Source of the DNA: Ilumatobacter fluminis
Lineage (GTDB): Bacteria > Actinomycetota > Acidimicrobiia > Acidimicrobiales > Ilumatobacteraceae
Direction: 5' to 3'
Assembly (NCBI RefSeq): GCF_004364865.1
Contig: NZ_SOAU01000001.1
Coordinates: 1-64,000 of the forward strand
Length of the DNA stretch: 64,000 nucleotides
Within the stretch, counting starts at the first letter, position 1; every line of letters begins with the position of its first letter. The notes under the pieces were generated by a model. That model did not search any database. It worked only from the letters and a program-made list of their open reading frames with translations, and had not been told where the DNA came from. Position numbers and translations under genes: made by a program. Below are positions 27,470-35,592 of this stretch, piece by piece.

Positions 27470-28198
27470 ATGGCTGAGTTCACCTGCGGCGACGCGACGA
27501 TCGCCTACGACCTCGAAGGACCCGACGACGGTGTCCCCGTCCTCCTCATCGCACCCGGCGGCATGCGTTCCGCGAACGCGATCTGGAACGACATGCCGTT
27601 CAACCCGCGCAGCGAACTGTCCGACACCTATCGGCTGATCGGGATGGACCAGCGCAACGCCGGGCGGTCGCACGCCCCGGTGACGCCCGACGACGGCTGG
27701 GACACGATGCGCGACGACCAGCTCGCGCTCCTCGACCATCTGGGAGTCGAGCAGTGCCACGTGCTCGGCATGTGCATCGGCGGTCCGTACATCGCGGGCC
27801 TGCTCCGAGCCGCGCCCGACCGCTTCCGGTCGGCGGTCATGCTGCAGCCGGTCGGCATCGAACCCGACGGCAGCAACCGCCAGGCGTTCTACGAGATGTT
27901 CGACGCGTGGGTCGACATGAAGACCGAGACGCACGGTGACGTCGACCGATCGACGTGGGACTCGTTCCGCAGCAACATGTGGGACGGCGACTTCGTGCTC
28001 ACCGCGACCACCGACGACATGGCGGTCACCGACACACCGCTGTTGGTGGCGATGGGGAACGACCTCTACCACCCCCAGTCGACGTCGCGCACGATCGCCG
28101 ACGTCGCGCCCGACGTCACCTTCGTCGAGACCTGGAAGGAAGGCGACGCCCTCGCCGCCTTCCCCGACCAGGTCCGCACCTTCCTCGCCGCCCACTAG
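27470..28198 (+). CDS. Alpha/beta hydrolase with Cys at the nucleophile position
   Basis: Soluble alpha/beta-hydrolase fold protein of 242 aa. The oxyanion strand is LLIAPGGMRS, and MDQRNAGRS is the usual strand-4 motif. The nucleophile elbow reads GMCIGG, putting Cys102 where most family members have Ser or Asp. A Cys nucleophile occurs in dienelactone-hydrolase-like enzymes; alternatively the protein uses a different chemistry. The late DVAPDVTFVETWKEGDALAAF contains candidate acid and base residues, but a clear catalytic His is not obvious. Confidence 0.75.
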   Translation: MAEFTCGDATIAYDLEGPDDGVPVLLIAPGGMRSANAIWNDMPFNPRSELSDTYRLIGMDQRNAGRSHAPVTPDDGWDTMRDDQLALLDHLGVEQCHVLGMCIGGPYIAGLLRAAPDRFRSAVMLQPVGIEPDGSNRQAFYEMFDAWVDMKTETHGDVDRSTWDSFRSNMWDGDFVLTATTDDMAVTDTPLLVAMGNDLYHPQSTSRTIADVAPDVTFVETWKEGDALAAFPDQVRTFLAAH

Positions 28199-28215
28199 CA
28201 CCCAGTCCGGGAGTC

Positions 28216-28477
28216 GGGTCAGGTGTCAGAGGTGACGGCGAGGAACGAGCGTGCTCCGGGTCAAATGTCAGAGGTGACGGCGAGGAACGAGGGTGCGTCG
28301 GGTCAGGTGTCAGAGGTGACGGCGAGGAACGAGCCGTTACCGTCGATCACCTGACCCGGGGTCGGCGCGCGAACCCGAGGGAACGAGTTGTCGGGCCACA
28401 CCACAGGACCCCGGAGTCAGGTGACCGCCGGTAACGGGTTCGGCTGCGCCTCACCCGTCACCTCTGGCACCTGACCC
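28216..28477. repeat. Family D repeat cluster
   Basis: Three direct partial units beginning GGGTCAGGTGTCAGAGGTG-like at 28216, about 28258 and about 28290, then an inverted full-length copy ending CACCTCTGGCACCTGACCC at 28477. The two outer parts form a large inverted repeat. It fills the 318-nt gap 28199-28516 almost completely; no gene is visible in it. Confidence 0.9.
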
Positions 28478-28516
28478 GCGGACCTGACCCGCGTACCCGA
28501 CTCGCGTGTCCGGGGG

Positions 28517-29611
28517 TTACCGGATGACGGAGTCGGTGACCTGGATGGGGCCGCTGCCGAGGTAGAAGATGCCGGGGAAGCCCTGGGTCTCGAAGCCCAG
28601 ACTCGGGTTGCCGCGCAGCTCCGACCGGTCGATCCGCAGGTTGCCCGTCCGGTTGTTCGACACGAAGAAGATCGCGCCGCCGCCCTCGCCCGCCAGGTTG
28701 TCGACGATCGAGGTGCCGATCACGTCGAGCGTGTACCGGTTGCCGTCGAGCGCGATCGCCCCACCGTTGCCACCGCCGGGCGTGCCGGGCTGGGCCGGGT
28801 TCGCCCCGTCACCGGTCGTCCGGTTGCCGGTGAACACCGAGTTGATGACCTGCCACGACACGCCGATGCTCGAGAGCGCACCGCCGTTCGAACAGCGGTT
28901 ATCGGTGAACGTGCTCGTGGCCACGATCACGGGGAGGCCGTCGTACTGGCTCAACACGCGCAGCGCGCCGCCGCCGACATCGGGGCCGACCGGGTCGCAC
29001 CGGTTGTTCGTGAACGTCGACTCCAGCACCTTCACGCGTCCGCCGCGAACGAACACGGCACCGCCGCCACCGCCGTCGACGTTCTGTCCGGTGCTGTTGC
29101 CGCGGGTGAACCCCATCCGCTGGATGGTGAGGGTCGGATGATCCTGGTTCTGGCAGTGTGGGGTGGTCCACACCTGGGCTTGATCGCAGGTGTTCATGTA
29201 GAGGATGCGGCGCTGGTCGGCACCGCTCAAGGTCACGAGTCCGCCTCCGTCGAGCACGATGTTCGGCCGGTTGTTGACGACCTTGGCGGTCGCCTGCATC
29301 GTGATCGTCACCGGGTCGGGCCCGCAGTCGAACGTGATGACGCCACCGGCCGCGACCGCCGACACGACGGCCTGCGAGGTGCAGCCCGTCGGGGTGCCGG
29401 TGCCGATCACGTGATCGGGGCGGGAGACGTCGACCGGCCGGGCGCTCGCCGGGAGGGGCACCCCGTTCGGATTGCCGGGGCTGCCGACCGTGTCGTCGAC
29501 GACGCGGACGGCGTGTTCGGTCACCCGCGCCGGCTCGTCGATGCGCGAGGGCGCGGCCGCAACGGTCGCCCCCAGGGCGACGACGAACGCAACCACGGCA
29601 AGACCCCGCAC
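28517..29611 (-). CDS. Secreted right-handed parallel beta-helix protein
   Basis: Exported protein of 364 aa: signal peptide from GTG 29611 (VRGLAVVAFVVALGATVAAAP), then a domain of repeating short strands typical of pectate-lyase-like beta-helices (STFTNNRCDPVG, STFTDNRCSNGG, SVFTGNRTTGD, TSIVDNLAGEGGG). Four conserved Cys pairs may staple the coil. Probably carbohydrate- or surface-binding; catalytic residues cannot be assigned. The frame is open upstream to 29695, but those codons read through family C repeat DNA, so I exclude them. Confidence 0.75.
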   Translation of the reverse strand: MRGLAVVAFVVALGATVAAAPSRIDEPARVTEHAVRVVDDTVGSPGNPNGVPLPASARPVDVSRPDHVIGTGTPTGCTSQAVVSAVAAGGVITFDCGPDPVTITMQATAKVVNNRPNIVLDGGGLVTLSGADQRRILYMNTCDQAQVWTTPHCQNQDHPTLTIQRMGFTRGNSTGQNVDGGGGGAVFVRGGRVKVLESTFTNNRCDPVGPDVGGGALRVLSQYDGLPVIVATSTFTDNRCSNGGALSSIGVSWQVINSVFTGNRTTGDGANPAQPGTPGGGNGGAIALDGNRYTLDVIGTSIVDNLAGEGGGAIFFVSNNRTGNLRIDRSELRGNPSLGFETQGFPGIFYLGSGPIQVTDSVIR

Positions 29612-29667
29612 AGGTGCAGTATCGGCGAGATCCGCCAGGAGTTGAGCGCGGCCGGCGTCGAGGACAT

Positions 29668-29694
29668 CCGGGTCGGGTGTCGTACGGAACGGCA
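29668..29694. repeat. Family C fragment
   Basis: Partial copy starting CCGGGTCGGGTGTCGTACGG, matching the first 27 nt of the larger family C clusters. It lies upstream of the beta-helix gene. Confidence 0.75.
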
Positions 29695-29711
29695 AGGTAC
29701 GAGTGTGCTTC

Positions 29712-29928
29712 GGGTCAGGTGTCAGAGGTGACGGCGAGACGAGTGTGCTTCGGGTCAGGTGTCAGAGGTGACGGCGAGGAACGAGCCGTTACCGGCGATC
29801 ACCTGACCCGGGACGGGTGCGCGAACCGAAGGGAACGAGTCGCCGGGCCAAGCCACAGGACCCCGGGTCAGGTGACCGCCGGTAACGCCTCGCCCAGGGG
29901 GCGAGTCGTCACCTCTGGCACCTGACCC
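29712..29928. repeat. Family D repeat cluster
   Basis: Two direct units beginning GGGTCAGGTGTCAGAGGTG at 29712 and about 29753, followed after a spacer by an inverted copy ending CACCTCTGGCACCTGACCC. Closely similar to 28216-28477, so this is a near-duplicate pair flanking the beta-helix gene. The 332-nt gap 29612-29943 holds only this and the family C fragment. Confidence 0.9.
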
Positions 29929-29943
29929 GGTGGGTGTGGGGTG

Positions 29944-30774
29944 TCAGGCTTCGTCGCGGATGACTTGGAGGCCGGCGGGGTCGACGAGGCTGTCGTGGAG
30001 GCGGAGGTTGTGGTTGTGGCCCACGTGATGCAGGCCGAACGCCGACTGGATCGCCGTGTACATCCCCATTGCGTCGAGGGCGTTGTTGACCGACTGCTTC
30101 GCCAGCGTGAGCCCGATCGACGGACGTTTGGCGATGTGCTCGGCCATCGCCAACGTCGCCGACTCCAACTCGTCGCGGGCGACGACCTTGTTCACCATGC
30201 CGTGCCGCAACGCCTCCTCGGCGGTGATCGCCCGTCCGGTGAACAGCATCTCCTTCGCCAACCGGGCACCGGCTTCGAACGGGTGTGTGAAGTACTCGTG
30301 GCCGTTGACGCCGAACGCGACGACCGGGTCGGAGAACGTGGCGTCCTCCGAACAGACCACCAGGTCCATCGGCCACACCAGCATCAGGCCGCCGGCGATC
30401 ACCTTGCCCTGCACCTGCGCGATGGTGGGCTTCGGCAGGTTGCGCCAGCGCCAGCACAGCCCGACGTACATCTCGGCCTCGGTCGCCATGTAGCCCTCGG
30501 CACCGGGCTGGTCGAAGCAGCACCACGTGCCGACCGGGTCGATGCCGTCCATGCTCGTGCCGGCTCGCAGGTCGTGTCCCGACGAGAAGTGGTTGCCGTC
30601 GGCGGCCAACACGATGGCTCGCACCTCGTCGTCGCGGGCCGCCCGGTCGAACGCCTCGTTGAGCTCCGACAGCATCCGATAGTCCTGGGCGTTCGCCGCC
30701 TCGGCCCGCGCCAACACGATGCGGGCGACCCGATCGGCCGGTCGTTCGTACCTGATGTGCTCCCAGTCGCTCAT
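29944..30774 (-). CDS. Enoyl-CoA hydratase/isomerase family protein
   Basis: Crotonase-fold enzyme (276 aa) acting on acyl-CoA, as in beta-oxidation or a related catabolic route. The oxyanion-hole regions are HFSSGHDLRAG (residues ~70-80) and the QGKVIAGGLMLVWPMDLVVCSEDATF helix-strand with the second catalytic site. A long insert (GIDPVGTWCCFDQPG) sits between them. The start is ATG 30774. It is divergent from the heliorhodopsin gene with only 87 nt between starts, so the regulatory regions overlap. Confidence 0.88.
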   Translation of the reverse strand: MSDWEHIRYERPADRVARIVLARAEAANAQDYRMLSELNEAFDRAARDDEVRAIVLAADGNHFSSGHDLRAGTSMDGIDPVGTWCCFDQPGAEGYMATEAEMYVGLCWRWRNLPKPTIAQVQGKVIAGGLMLVWPMDLVVCSEDATFSDPVVAFGVNGHEYFTHPFEAGARLAKEMLFTGRAITAEEALRHGMVNKVVARDELESATLAMAEHIAKRPSIGLTLAKQSVNNALDAMGMYTAIQSAFGLHHVGHNHNLRLHDSLVDPAGLQVIRDEA

Positions 30775-30861
30775 CTCCGAAGTGTGGTCGACCGGGCGAC
30801 CGGCGGGCGTGCCGGGCGGGTGACAGGTTTCAGCCGGATGTGTGACGGGCACTCCGCCTGC

Positions 30862-31671
30862 ATGTCGACGCGCCTTGACCACGACGCCCCCACCGTGGAG
30901 GTCACCGACCAACAGTTCGGCCGCCTCCGCATCACGAACCTCGCGCTCGCGGCACTCCACGCCACGTCCGGCGTGCTGATGCTCGTTCTGAACAACGGGT
31001 TCGAGATCGGTATCAGCTCGTTCTCGATCGGCGGCCCCCCGGGGACCGACCCGGAATCGGGCACCGTGAGCACGGTCTGGGAGTACCCGCTCGGCCCCGC
31101 CGTCGCAGCGTTCGCGTTCCTGTCGGCGCTGTTCCATCTGATCGTGGCGCTGCCGCCCGGAGCGTCGAAGTACCGCAGCGAACTCGAGCACGGACGCAAC
31201 CGGTTCCGTTGGGTCGAATACTCGATGTCGGCCACGTTGATGATCGTCATCATCGCCACGATCACCGGCATCACCGACGTCGCCGCTCTGATCGCGATCG
31301 CTGCTGCGAACATCGCCATGATCCTGTTCGGATGGGTCATGGAAGTCGTCAACCGCCCCGATACCGACACGGTCTGGTGGGGACCGTTCTGGTTCGGTTG
31401 CATCGCCGGTGCTGCGCCGTGGATCGCGATCGCCGCCAATCTGGGCTACGCCATCAACAAGACCGACGAGGGTCCGCCGGCGTTCGTCTGGGGCATCCTC
31501 GTGTCGCTGTTCGTCCTGTTCAACTGCTTCGCCGTCAATCAGTGGCTGCAGTACAAGCGAGTCGGCAAGTGGAGCGACTACCTGGTCGGCGAGCGCACGT
31601 ACGGCGTGCTCAGCCTCGTCGCCAAGACCGCCCTTGCCTGGCAGATCTTCGCCAACGTCCTGATCGACTGA
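30862..31671 (+). CDS. Heliorhodopsin
   Basis: Seven-transmembrane retinal protein of the heliorhodopsin family (269 aa), inserted with N-terminus inside, opposite to type-1 rhodopsins; light-sensing or enzyme-regulating rather than ion-pumping. The Schiff-base lysine is Lys255 in LVAKTALAWQIF of helix 7, and the counterion is Glu119 in RFRWVEYSMSATLM of helix 3, both signature heliorhodopsin motifs. The WVMEVVN loop, FNCFAVNQWLQYK segment and the N-terminal TNLALAALHATSG helix also fit. An earlier ATG at 30838 is possible. No carotenoid or retinal synthesis gene lies nearby. Confidence 0.93.
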   Translation: MSTRLDHDAPTVEVTDQQFGRLRITNLALAALHATSGVLMLVLNNGFEIGISSFSIGGPPGTDPESGTVSTVWEYPLGPAVAAFAFLSALFHLIVALPPGASKYRSELEHGRNRFRWVEYSMSATLMIVIIATITGITDVAALIAIAAANIAMILFGWVMEVVNRPDTDTVWWGPFWFGCIAGAAPWIAIAANLGYAINKTDEGPPAFVWGILVSLFVLFNCFAVNQWLQYKRVGKWSDYLVGERTYGVLSLVAKTALAWQIFANVLID

Positions 31672-31696
31672 CCCCGTCGGGAGCCGGTCGCAACCG

Positions 31697-32317
31697 TCAG
31701 TAGATGGTGCGTGCCATGTGTTCGGGATAGCCGGCGTCGTAGGCGTCGCCGTCGAACGTGTCGACGATCCCGGCCATCACCTGGCCGACCGTCGGCACGT
31801 CGTCGTGGGTCCGGTGCTCGGCGTTCCAGAGGTCGGACCGCACCAACGCTTTCGGGCATTGGGTGTACACCTCGCCGACCGCCACCTCGATGATCGACGT
31901 CGGCACCTTGTCGTCCATCGCGAACGATGCGCGCAGCGCCGGGCAGGTGAGCAGTCGAGCGGTGCCGTTGACCCGCAGTGTCACACCGATGCCGGGCACG
32001 AAGAACAGCAGAGCGACCCGACCGTCACGGACGATGTTGCGGAGGGTGTCGACCCGGTTGTTGCCGCGCCGGTCGGGCATCATCAGGGTGCGTTCGTCGA
32101 CGATGCGGACGAATCCGGCAGGATCGCCGCGCGGCGAACAGTCGACGCCCTCGGGCCCGACCGTGGCGACGACGACGAACGGTGACTCCTCCACGTAGCG
32201 GGCCTGCTCGGGCGTGATCGTCGGGGTGACCTTGCGCTCCATCCCCTCGCGCCACGGATACAGCTCCTCGAGCTGCTCGATCGAACGGACGAGGCCTCGG
32301 TCGTCGGCGGTGCTCAT
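31697..32317 (-). CDS. Pyridoxamine 5'-phosphate oxidase-like flavoprotein
   Basis: Paralogue (206 aa) of the protein at 18432-19079, with the same motif order: SPFVVVATVGPEGVDCSPRGDPAGFV, TLMMPDRRGNNRVDTLRNIVRD, GVTLRVNGTARL, and QCPKALVRSDLWN near the end. Split-barrel FMN or F420 fold; substrate unknown. The ATG at 32317 has TAGCGT 6 nt upstream (minus strand). It ends 32 nt from the Fur-type gene (same strand) on its upstream side but is unlikely to be functionally related. Confidence 0.8.
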   Translation of the reverse strand: MSTADDRGLVRSIEQLEELYPWREGMERKVTPTITPEQARYVEESPFVVVATVGPEGVDCSPRGDPAGFVRIVDERTLMMPDRRGNNRVDTLRNIVRDGRVALLFFVPGIGVTLRVNGTARLLTCPALRASFAMDDKVPTSIIEVAVGEVYTQCPKALVRSDLWNAEHRTHDDVPTVGQVMAGIVDTFDGDAYDAGYPEHMARTIY

Positions 32318-32348
32318 GCGCCGACGCTACCGCGCAGGGTCGCAGCGG

Positions 32349-32759
32349 TCAGCCGACGCTGCAGCGGCTGCAGTGTCCGGTGACCCGGACGTCGATCGCG
32401 TCGGTGACGAAGTCGGCGTGGCCGCCGAGCTCGCGTCGGAGTCGTTCGATGCTGGGCGCGTGGTGGTGGTACACGGCACCGCACCGGTCGCACACGAGGT
32501 GGATGACGGCATCGCCGTGGGCCCGTTCCCACGTGGCGGCGTCGCCGAGGCGCGACTCGCGGACGAGTTCGATCTCGGTGAACAGCGCCAGCGTGCGATA
32601 GATCGACGACTGGTTGATCCCCGGATCGAGCGACTGCACCCGTTCGGTGATCTCGAGTGCGTTGAGGTGCCCGTCGGTGTCGGCGAGCACCTGCCAGACG
32701 ACGCTGCGAGGCCGCGTGACCCGATGCCCGTGCTCGCGCAACGTCGCCTCCAGCTCCAT
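32349..32759 (-). CDS. Fur-family metalloregulator (probable Nur)
   Basis: Winged-helix metal-dependent repressor of 136 aa. The DNA-binding part includes ALEITERVQSLDPGINQSSIYRTLALF, the conserved Fur recognition helix. The dimerisation domain has CDRC and CSRC zinc-site pairs and the His-rich VYHHHAP sensor segment. It is divergent from a cbiM-type nickel/cobalt transporter, and the shared intergenic region contains a motif matching the Streptomyces Nur box (32885-32909), which favours a nickel-responsive regulator over Zur. A TACGCT box lies 7 nt upstream of ATG 32759. Confidence 0.8.
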   Translation of the reverse strand: MELEATLREHGHRVTRPRSVVWQVLADTDGHLNALEITERVQSLDPGINQSSIYRTLALFTEIELVRESRLGDAATWERAHGDAVIHLVCDRCGAVYHHHAPSIERLRRELGGHADFVTDAIDVRVTGHCSRCSVG

Positions 32760-32800
32760 CTCGCCGAGCGTAGGCCGCCACGCCCCCGCTGCACGGATGG

Positions 32801-32883
32801 TTCGGATGATGTCTGACATCATCCGACACGGTCGTGACGGGCCCGAGCTGGTCGACGTCGGATGATGGCTGACATCATCCGAC
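32801..32883. repeat. Family E palindrome pair
   Basis: Two 27-nt palindromes with half-site TCGGATGATGTC (32801-32826, 32857-32883) joined by a GTCGTGACGGGCCCGAGCTG linker. The second is slightly degenerate. The pair lies between the Fur-type gene and cbiM, upstream of the probable Nur box. Confidence 0.9.
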
Positions 32884-32884
32884 C

Positions 32885-32909
32885 GTTGTTGCGAGTGATT
32901 TGCAACAAC
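32885..32909. promoter_or_regulatory. Nur-box-like operator and cbiM promoter
   Basis: TTGCGA-N5-TTGCAA (32889-32894, 32900-32905) matches the Nur consensus TTGCAA-N5-TTGCAA at 11 of 12 positions. The wider context GTTGTTGC and GCAACAAC forms an 8-bp inverted repeat. The right half is also a plausible -35 with TACGCT at 32923-32928 as -10 (17-nt spacing), so binding would block the promoter. Confidence 0.7.
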
Positions 32910-32982
32910 GGGGTGGTCTGCGTACGCTCGCCGGAGTGCGGGTCGACCCCCGAGATCCGCACCCGAAGAAGGTGTTCTCACG

Positions 32983-33978
32983 ATGACTCTGTTCGCCATG
33001 CACGCCCCCGACGGCTTCCTCGAGCCTGCCGTCGCCGCCGCGACCGCGGTCATCAGCGTCGCGATCCTCGCCCTGTGCCTGCGCGCCGCCAAGGACGAAC
33101 TCGGCGACCGCCAGGTACCGCTCGCCGGTATCACCGCCGCGTTCGTGTTCGCCGCCCAGATGTTCAACTTCCCCGTCGCGTCGGGCACGTCCGGTCACCT
33201 GCTCGGCGGGGCGCTCGCCGCGATCCTGCTCGGGCCCCACGTCGGCACGCTGGTCGTCAGCGTCGTCGTGGTCGTGCAGGCCCTGCTCTTCGCCGACGGT
33301 GGGTTGACGGCGCTCGGGTACAACGTGCTCAACATGGCGATCGTTCCTGCGTTCGGTGGCTGGGCGCTCTACAAGCTGTTCCGCAAGGTGCTGCCCGCCA
33401 ACGCGTCCGGCGTGGTCGTCGGCACCGGGCTCGCCGCTGCTGCCTCGGTCGTGCTGTCGTCGATGGCGTTCTCGATCGAGTGGCTGTTCGGTGCATCGGC
33501 ACCGGTTCCGTTCGACACCGTCTTCACCGCCATGGTCGGTGTGCACGCCCTGATCGGCATCGGTGAAGGCGTGCTGAGCGCGCTCATGGTGTCGGCCGTG
33601 CTCGCCACCCGACCCGACCTGGTCGTCGGCGCACGCGATCTCGACATCGACGCCGTCTCCGACCGCCGTCCGGTCGGGGTGCGCGCCTTCGTGCTCGGCG
33701 GATTGCTCGTCGCGGTCTTCTTCGCTGCCGTCGTCAGCCAGTTCGCCGTCGACGACCCCGACGGTCTCGAGCGCGTCGCGATCGACGAGGGATTCGAGAG
33801 CTCCGCGGAGGAGCACGCGATCGCCGACAGCATCTTCGCCGACTACGCGACGACCGGTATCGACAACGAGACGGTCAGCCTGGCGGTCGCCGGTCTCGCC
33901 GGTGTCGCGCTCACGCTGCTCGTCGGCTACGGCATCGTCGTCGCGACGAGACGACCCGGCCGACGTCTGGCCGCCTGA
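32983..33978 (+). CDS. cbiM: Nickel/cobalt ECF transporter S-component CbiM fused to PDGLE domain
   Basis: Membrane substrate-binding protein of the nickel/cobalt energy-coupling-factor importer (331 aa). It has the CbiM hallmark MHAPDGFL, PVASGTSGHLLGG, GHVGTLV-type helices and the late VPFDT/LIGIGEG motifs. After about residue 220 follows an extra segment with DDPDGLE (PDGLE domain), which replaces a separate CbiN. In CbiM the mature N-terminus must be Met-His; the called ATG 32983 gives five extra residues, so ATG 32998 is an alternative though it lacks its own ribosome-binding site (AAGAAGG lies 11 nt before 32983). Confidence 0.88.
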   Translation: MTLFAMHAPDGFLEPAVAAATAVISVAILALCLRAAKDELGDRQVPLAGITAAFVFAAQMFNFPVASGTSGHLLGGALAAILLGPHVGTLVVSVVVVVQALLFADGGLTALGYNVLNMAIVPAFGGWALYKLFRKVLPANASGVVVGTGLAAAASVVLSSMAFSIEWLFGASAPVPFDTVFTAMVGVHALIGIGEGVLSALMVSAVLATRPDLVVGARDLDIDAVSDRRPVGVRAFVLGGLLVAVFFAAVVSQFAVDDPDGLERVAIDEGFESSAEEHAIADSIFADYATTGIDNETVSLAVAGLAGVALTLLVGYGIVVATRRPGRRLAA

Positions 33979-34754
33979 TGGCGGGCGGCCGGGCCCACTC
34001 ACCGGGGCACGCCCACCTCCATGTCCCGGGCACGAGTCGCATCCACCGACTCGCACCCGCACCGAAGCTGATCGGACTCGTCGCGTTCGTCTCCACCGTC
34101 GCGCTCACCCCGCGCCGTGATGTCGCCGCGTTCGCCGTGTACGGCGCAGTCGTGATCGCGCTCGTCGTGATCGCACGGCTGCCGATCCGTCTCGTCCTGT
34201 CGCGACTCGTCGTGATCGTGCCGTTCCTCGTCTTCGCGGCGATCGTGCCGTTCATCGGGACCGGCGAACAGGTCGACGTGCTCGGGATGTCGCTGTCGGA
34301 AGACGGTCTGTGGGCGGCATTCGGTGTCGCATCGAAGGCCCTCCTCGGTGCCACCGCGGCCATCGTCTTCGCCGCCACGACGCCGGTCCCCGACGTGGTG
34401 CGGGCGTTGTCGGAGCTGCGGGTGCCGTCGGTGATCGTCGGCATCGTCGCGTTCATGTTCCGCTACCTCGACCTCATCGTCGACCAGCTGCGTCGGATGC
34501 GGCAGGCGATGGTCGCCCGCTGCCACGACCCACGCTGGCTCTGGCAGGTCGGCCCGATCGCCTCGTCGTCGGGCACCCTCTTCGTCCGCTCCTACGAACG
34601 TGGCGAGCGGGTGCACCAGGCGATGCTCGCCCGCGGCTTCGACGGGCGGATGCCCGATCTCGACGAGCGACCCACGCCGCTTACCGACTGGCCGATCGCA
34701 CTGATTCCGGCGGCGATCGCAGCGGCCGCCCTGCTCACGGTGGTGTTGGCGTGA
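33978..34754 (+). CDS. cbiQ: ECF transporter T-component CbiQ
   Basis: Transmembrane coupling subunit (258 aa) of the cobalt/nickel ECF transporter. Several hydrophobic helices are visible, and the cytoplasmic coupling motif is MLARGFDGRMPDL (Ala-Arg-Gly). Start ATG overlaps the cbiM stop by one base (TGATG), implying translational coupling. The first ~35 residues are soluble and His-rich (SPGHAHLHVPG), unusual for CbiQ and possibly metal-binding. Confidence 0.87.
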   Translation: MAGGRAHSPGHAHLHVPGTSRIHRLAPAPKLIGLVAFVSTVALTPRRDVAAFAVYGAVVIALVVIARLPIRLVLSRLVVIVPFLVFAAIVPFIGTGEQVDVLGMSLSEDGLWAAFGVASKALLGATAAIVFAATTPVPDVVRALSELRVPSVIVGIVAFMFRYLDLIVDQLRRMRQAMVARCHDPRWLWQVGPIASSSGTLFVRSYERGERVHQAMLARGFDGRMPDLDERPTPLTDWPIALIPAAIAAAALLTVVLA

Positions 34755-35482
34755 GTGACGTGACGATCACCGGCCTCGCGTTCCGGTATCCCGGCACACA
34801 CCACCGGGTGCTCGACGATCTCGACCTGTCGGTCTCGTCGGGCGAGCGAGTCGCCGTGCTCGGACCGAACGGTTCGGGCAAGACCACACTGGTGCTGCAC
34901 CTCAACGGTCTGCTCGAACTGCAGCACGGCGAGATCCGCATCGGTAATGCACCGGTCGACGCCGATCACCTGCGCGAGGTCCGCCGTCGGGTCGGCCTCG
35001 TGTTCCAGGACGCCGACGACCAGTTGTTCATGCACAGCGTGCACGACGACGTTGCGTTCGGTCCGGCCAACCTCGGTATCGACGGTGACGAACGCGAACG
35101 ACGCGTCGCCGACGCGTTGGAGTCGGTCGGAGCCGCCGACCTCGGGCCGCGTACACCGCATCACCTGAGCGGCGGCGAGAAGCGGCGTGCTGCGCTCGCC
35201 ACGGTGCTGGCGATGGACCCCGACGTGTTGGTGCTCGACGAACCGACATCCGGACTCGACCCGGTGGGTCGCCGCGAGTTGTCGGAGCTGTTGGTCGGGC
35301 TGGAGCAGACCCAGCTGATCGTCACCCACGACCTGCCGTTCGCCTTGGCGACGTGCCCGAGGGCCGTGATCCTCGACGGCGGCCGGGTCGTCGCCGACGG
35401 TTCCACCCGGTCACTCCTCGCCGACGACGCCCTCCTCGCCACCCACCGCCTCGAGCTCCCCTTCGGCTACACCATCACCTGA
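34751..35482 (+). CDS. cbiO: ECF transporter ATPase CbiO
   Basis: ABC ATPase (243 aa) energising CbiMQ. Walker A GPNGSGKTT, Q-loop VFQDADDQLF, signature LSGGEKRRAALA, Walker B VLVLDEPTSGLD and switch His in IVTHDLPFAL are all present. The GTG start at 34751 overlaps the cbiQ stop (GTGA), continuing the operon's coupled overlaps. The ATPase is followed by a family E repeat cluster. The operon is cbiMQO without a separate cbiN. Confidence 0.93.
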   Translation: MSDVTITGLAFRYPGTHHRVLDDLDLSVSSGERVAVLGPNGSGKTTLVLHLNGLLELQHGEIRIGNAPVDADHLREVRRRVGLVFQDADDQLFMHSVHDDVAFGPANLGIDGDERERRVADALESVGAADLGPRTPHHLSGGEKRRAALATVLAMDPDVLVLDEPTSGLDPVGRRELSELLVGLEQTQLIVTHDLPFALATCPRAVILDGGRVVADGSTRSLLADDALLATHRLELPFGYTIT

Positions 35483-35588
35483 GTCGGATGATGTCAGACA
35501 TCATCCGACGGGGTCGTGAAACGCCGAGCTGATCGACGTCGGATGATGTCTGACATCATCCGTCGGATGGGGTCTGACCTCATCCGAC
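35483..35588. repeat. Family E repeat cluster (three palindromes)
   Basis: Palindromes at 35483-35509 (centre CAG), 35538-35562 (centre CTG) and 35562-35588 (GGGG variant, centre CTG). The linker between the first two includes GGTCGTGAAACGCCGAGCTG. The opposite central base in units 1 and 2 makes the pair an inverted array. It separates convergent genes. Confidence 0.92.
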
Positions 35589-35592
35589 GGTG

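Noticed and set aside
29612-29695. Extended start of the beta-helix protein
   Set aside because: The extra codons read through a family C repeat fragment and precede an evident signal peptide at 29611.
30862-31671. Type-1 proteorhodopsin/actinorhodopsin-like pump
   Set aside because: Lacks the pump carboxylate pattern in helix 3 and the DxxxK motif; carries the heliorhodopsin WVEYS and AKTALAWQ signatures.
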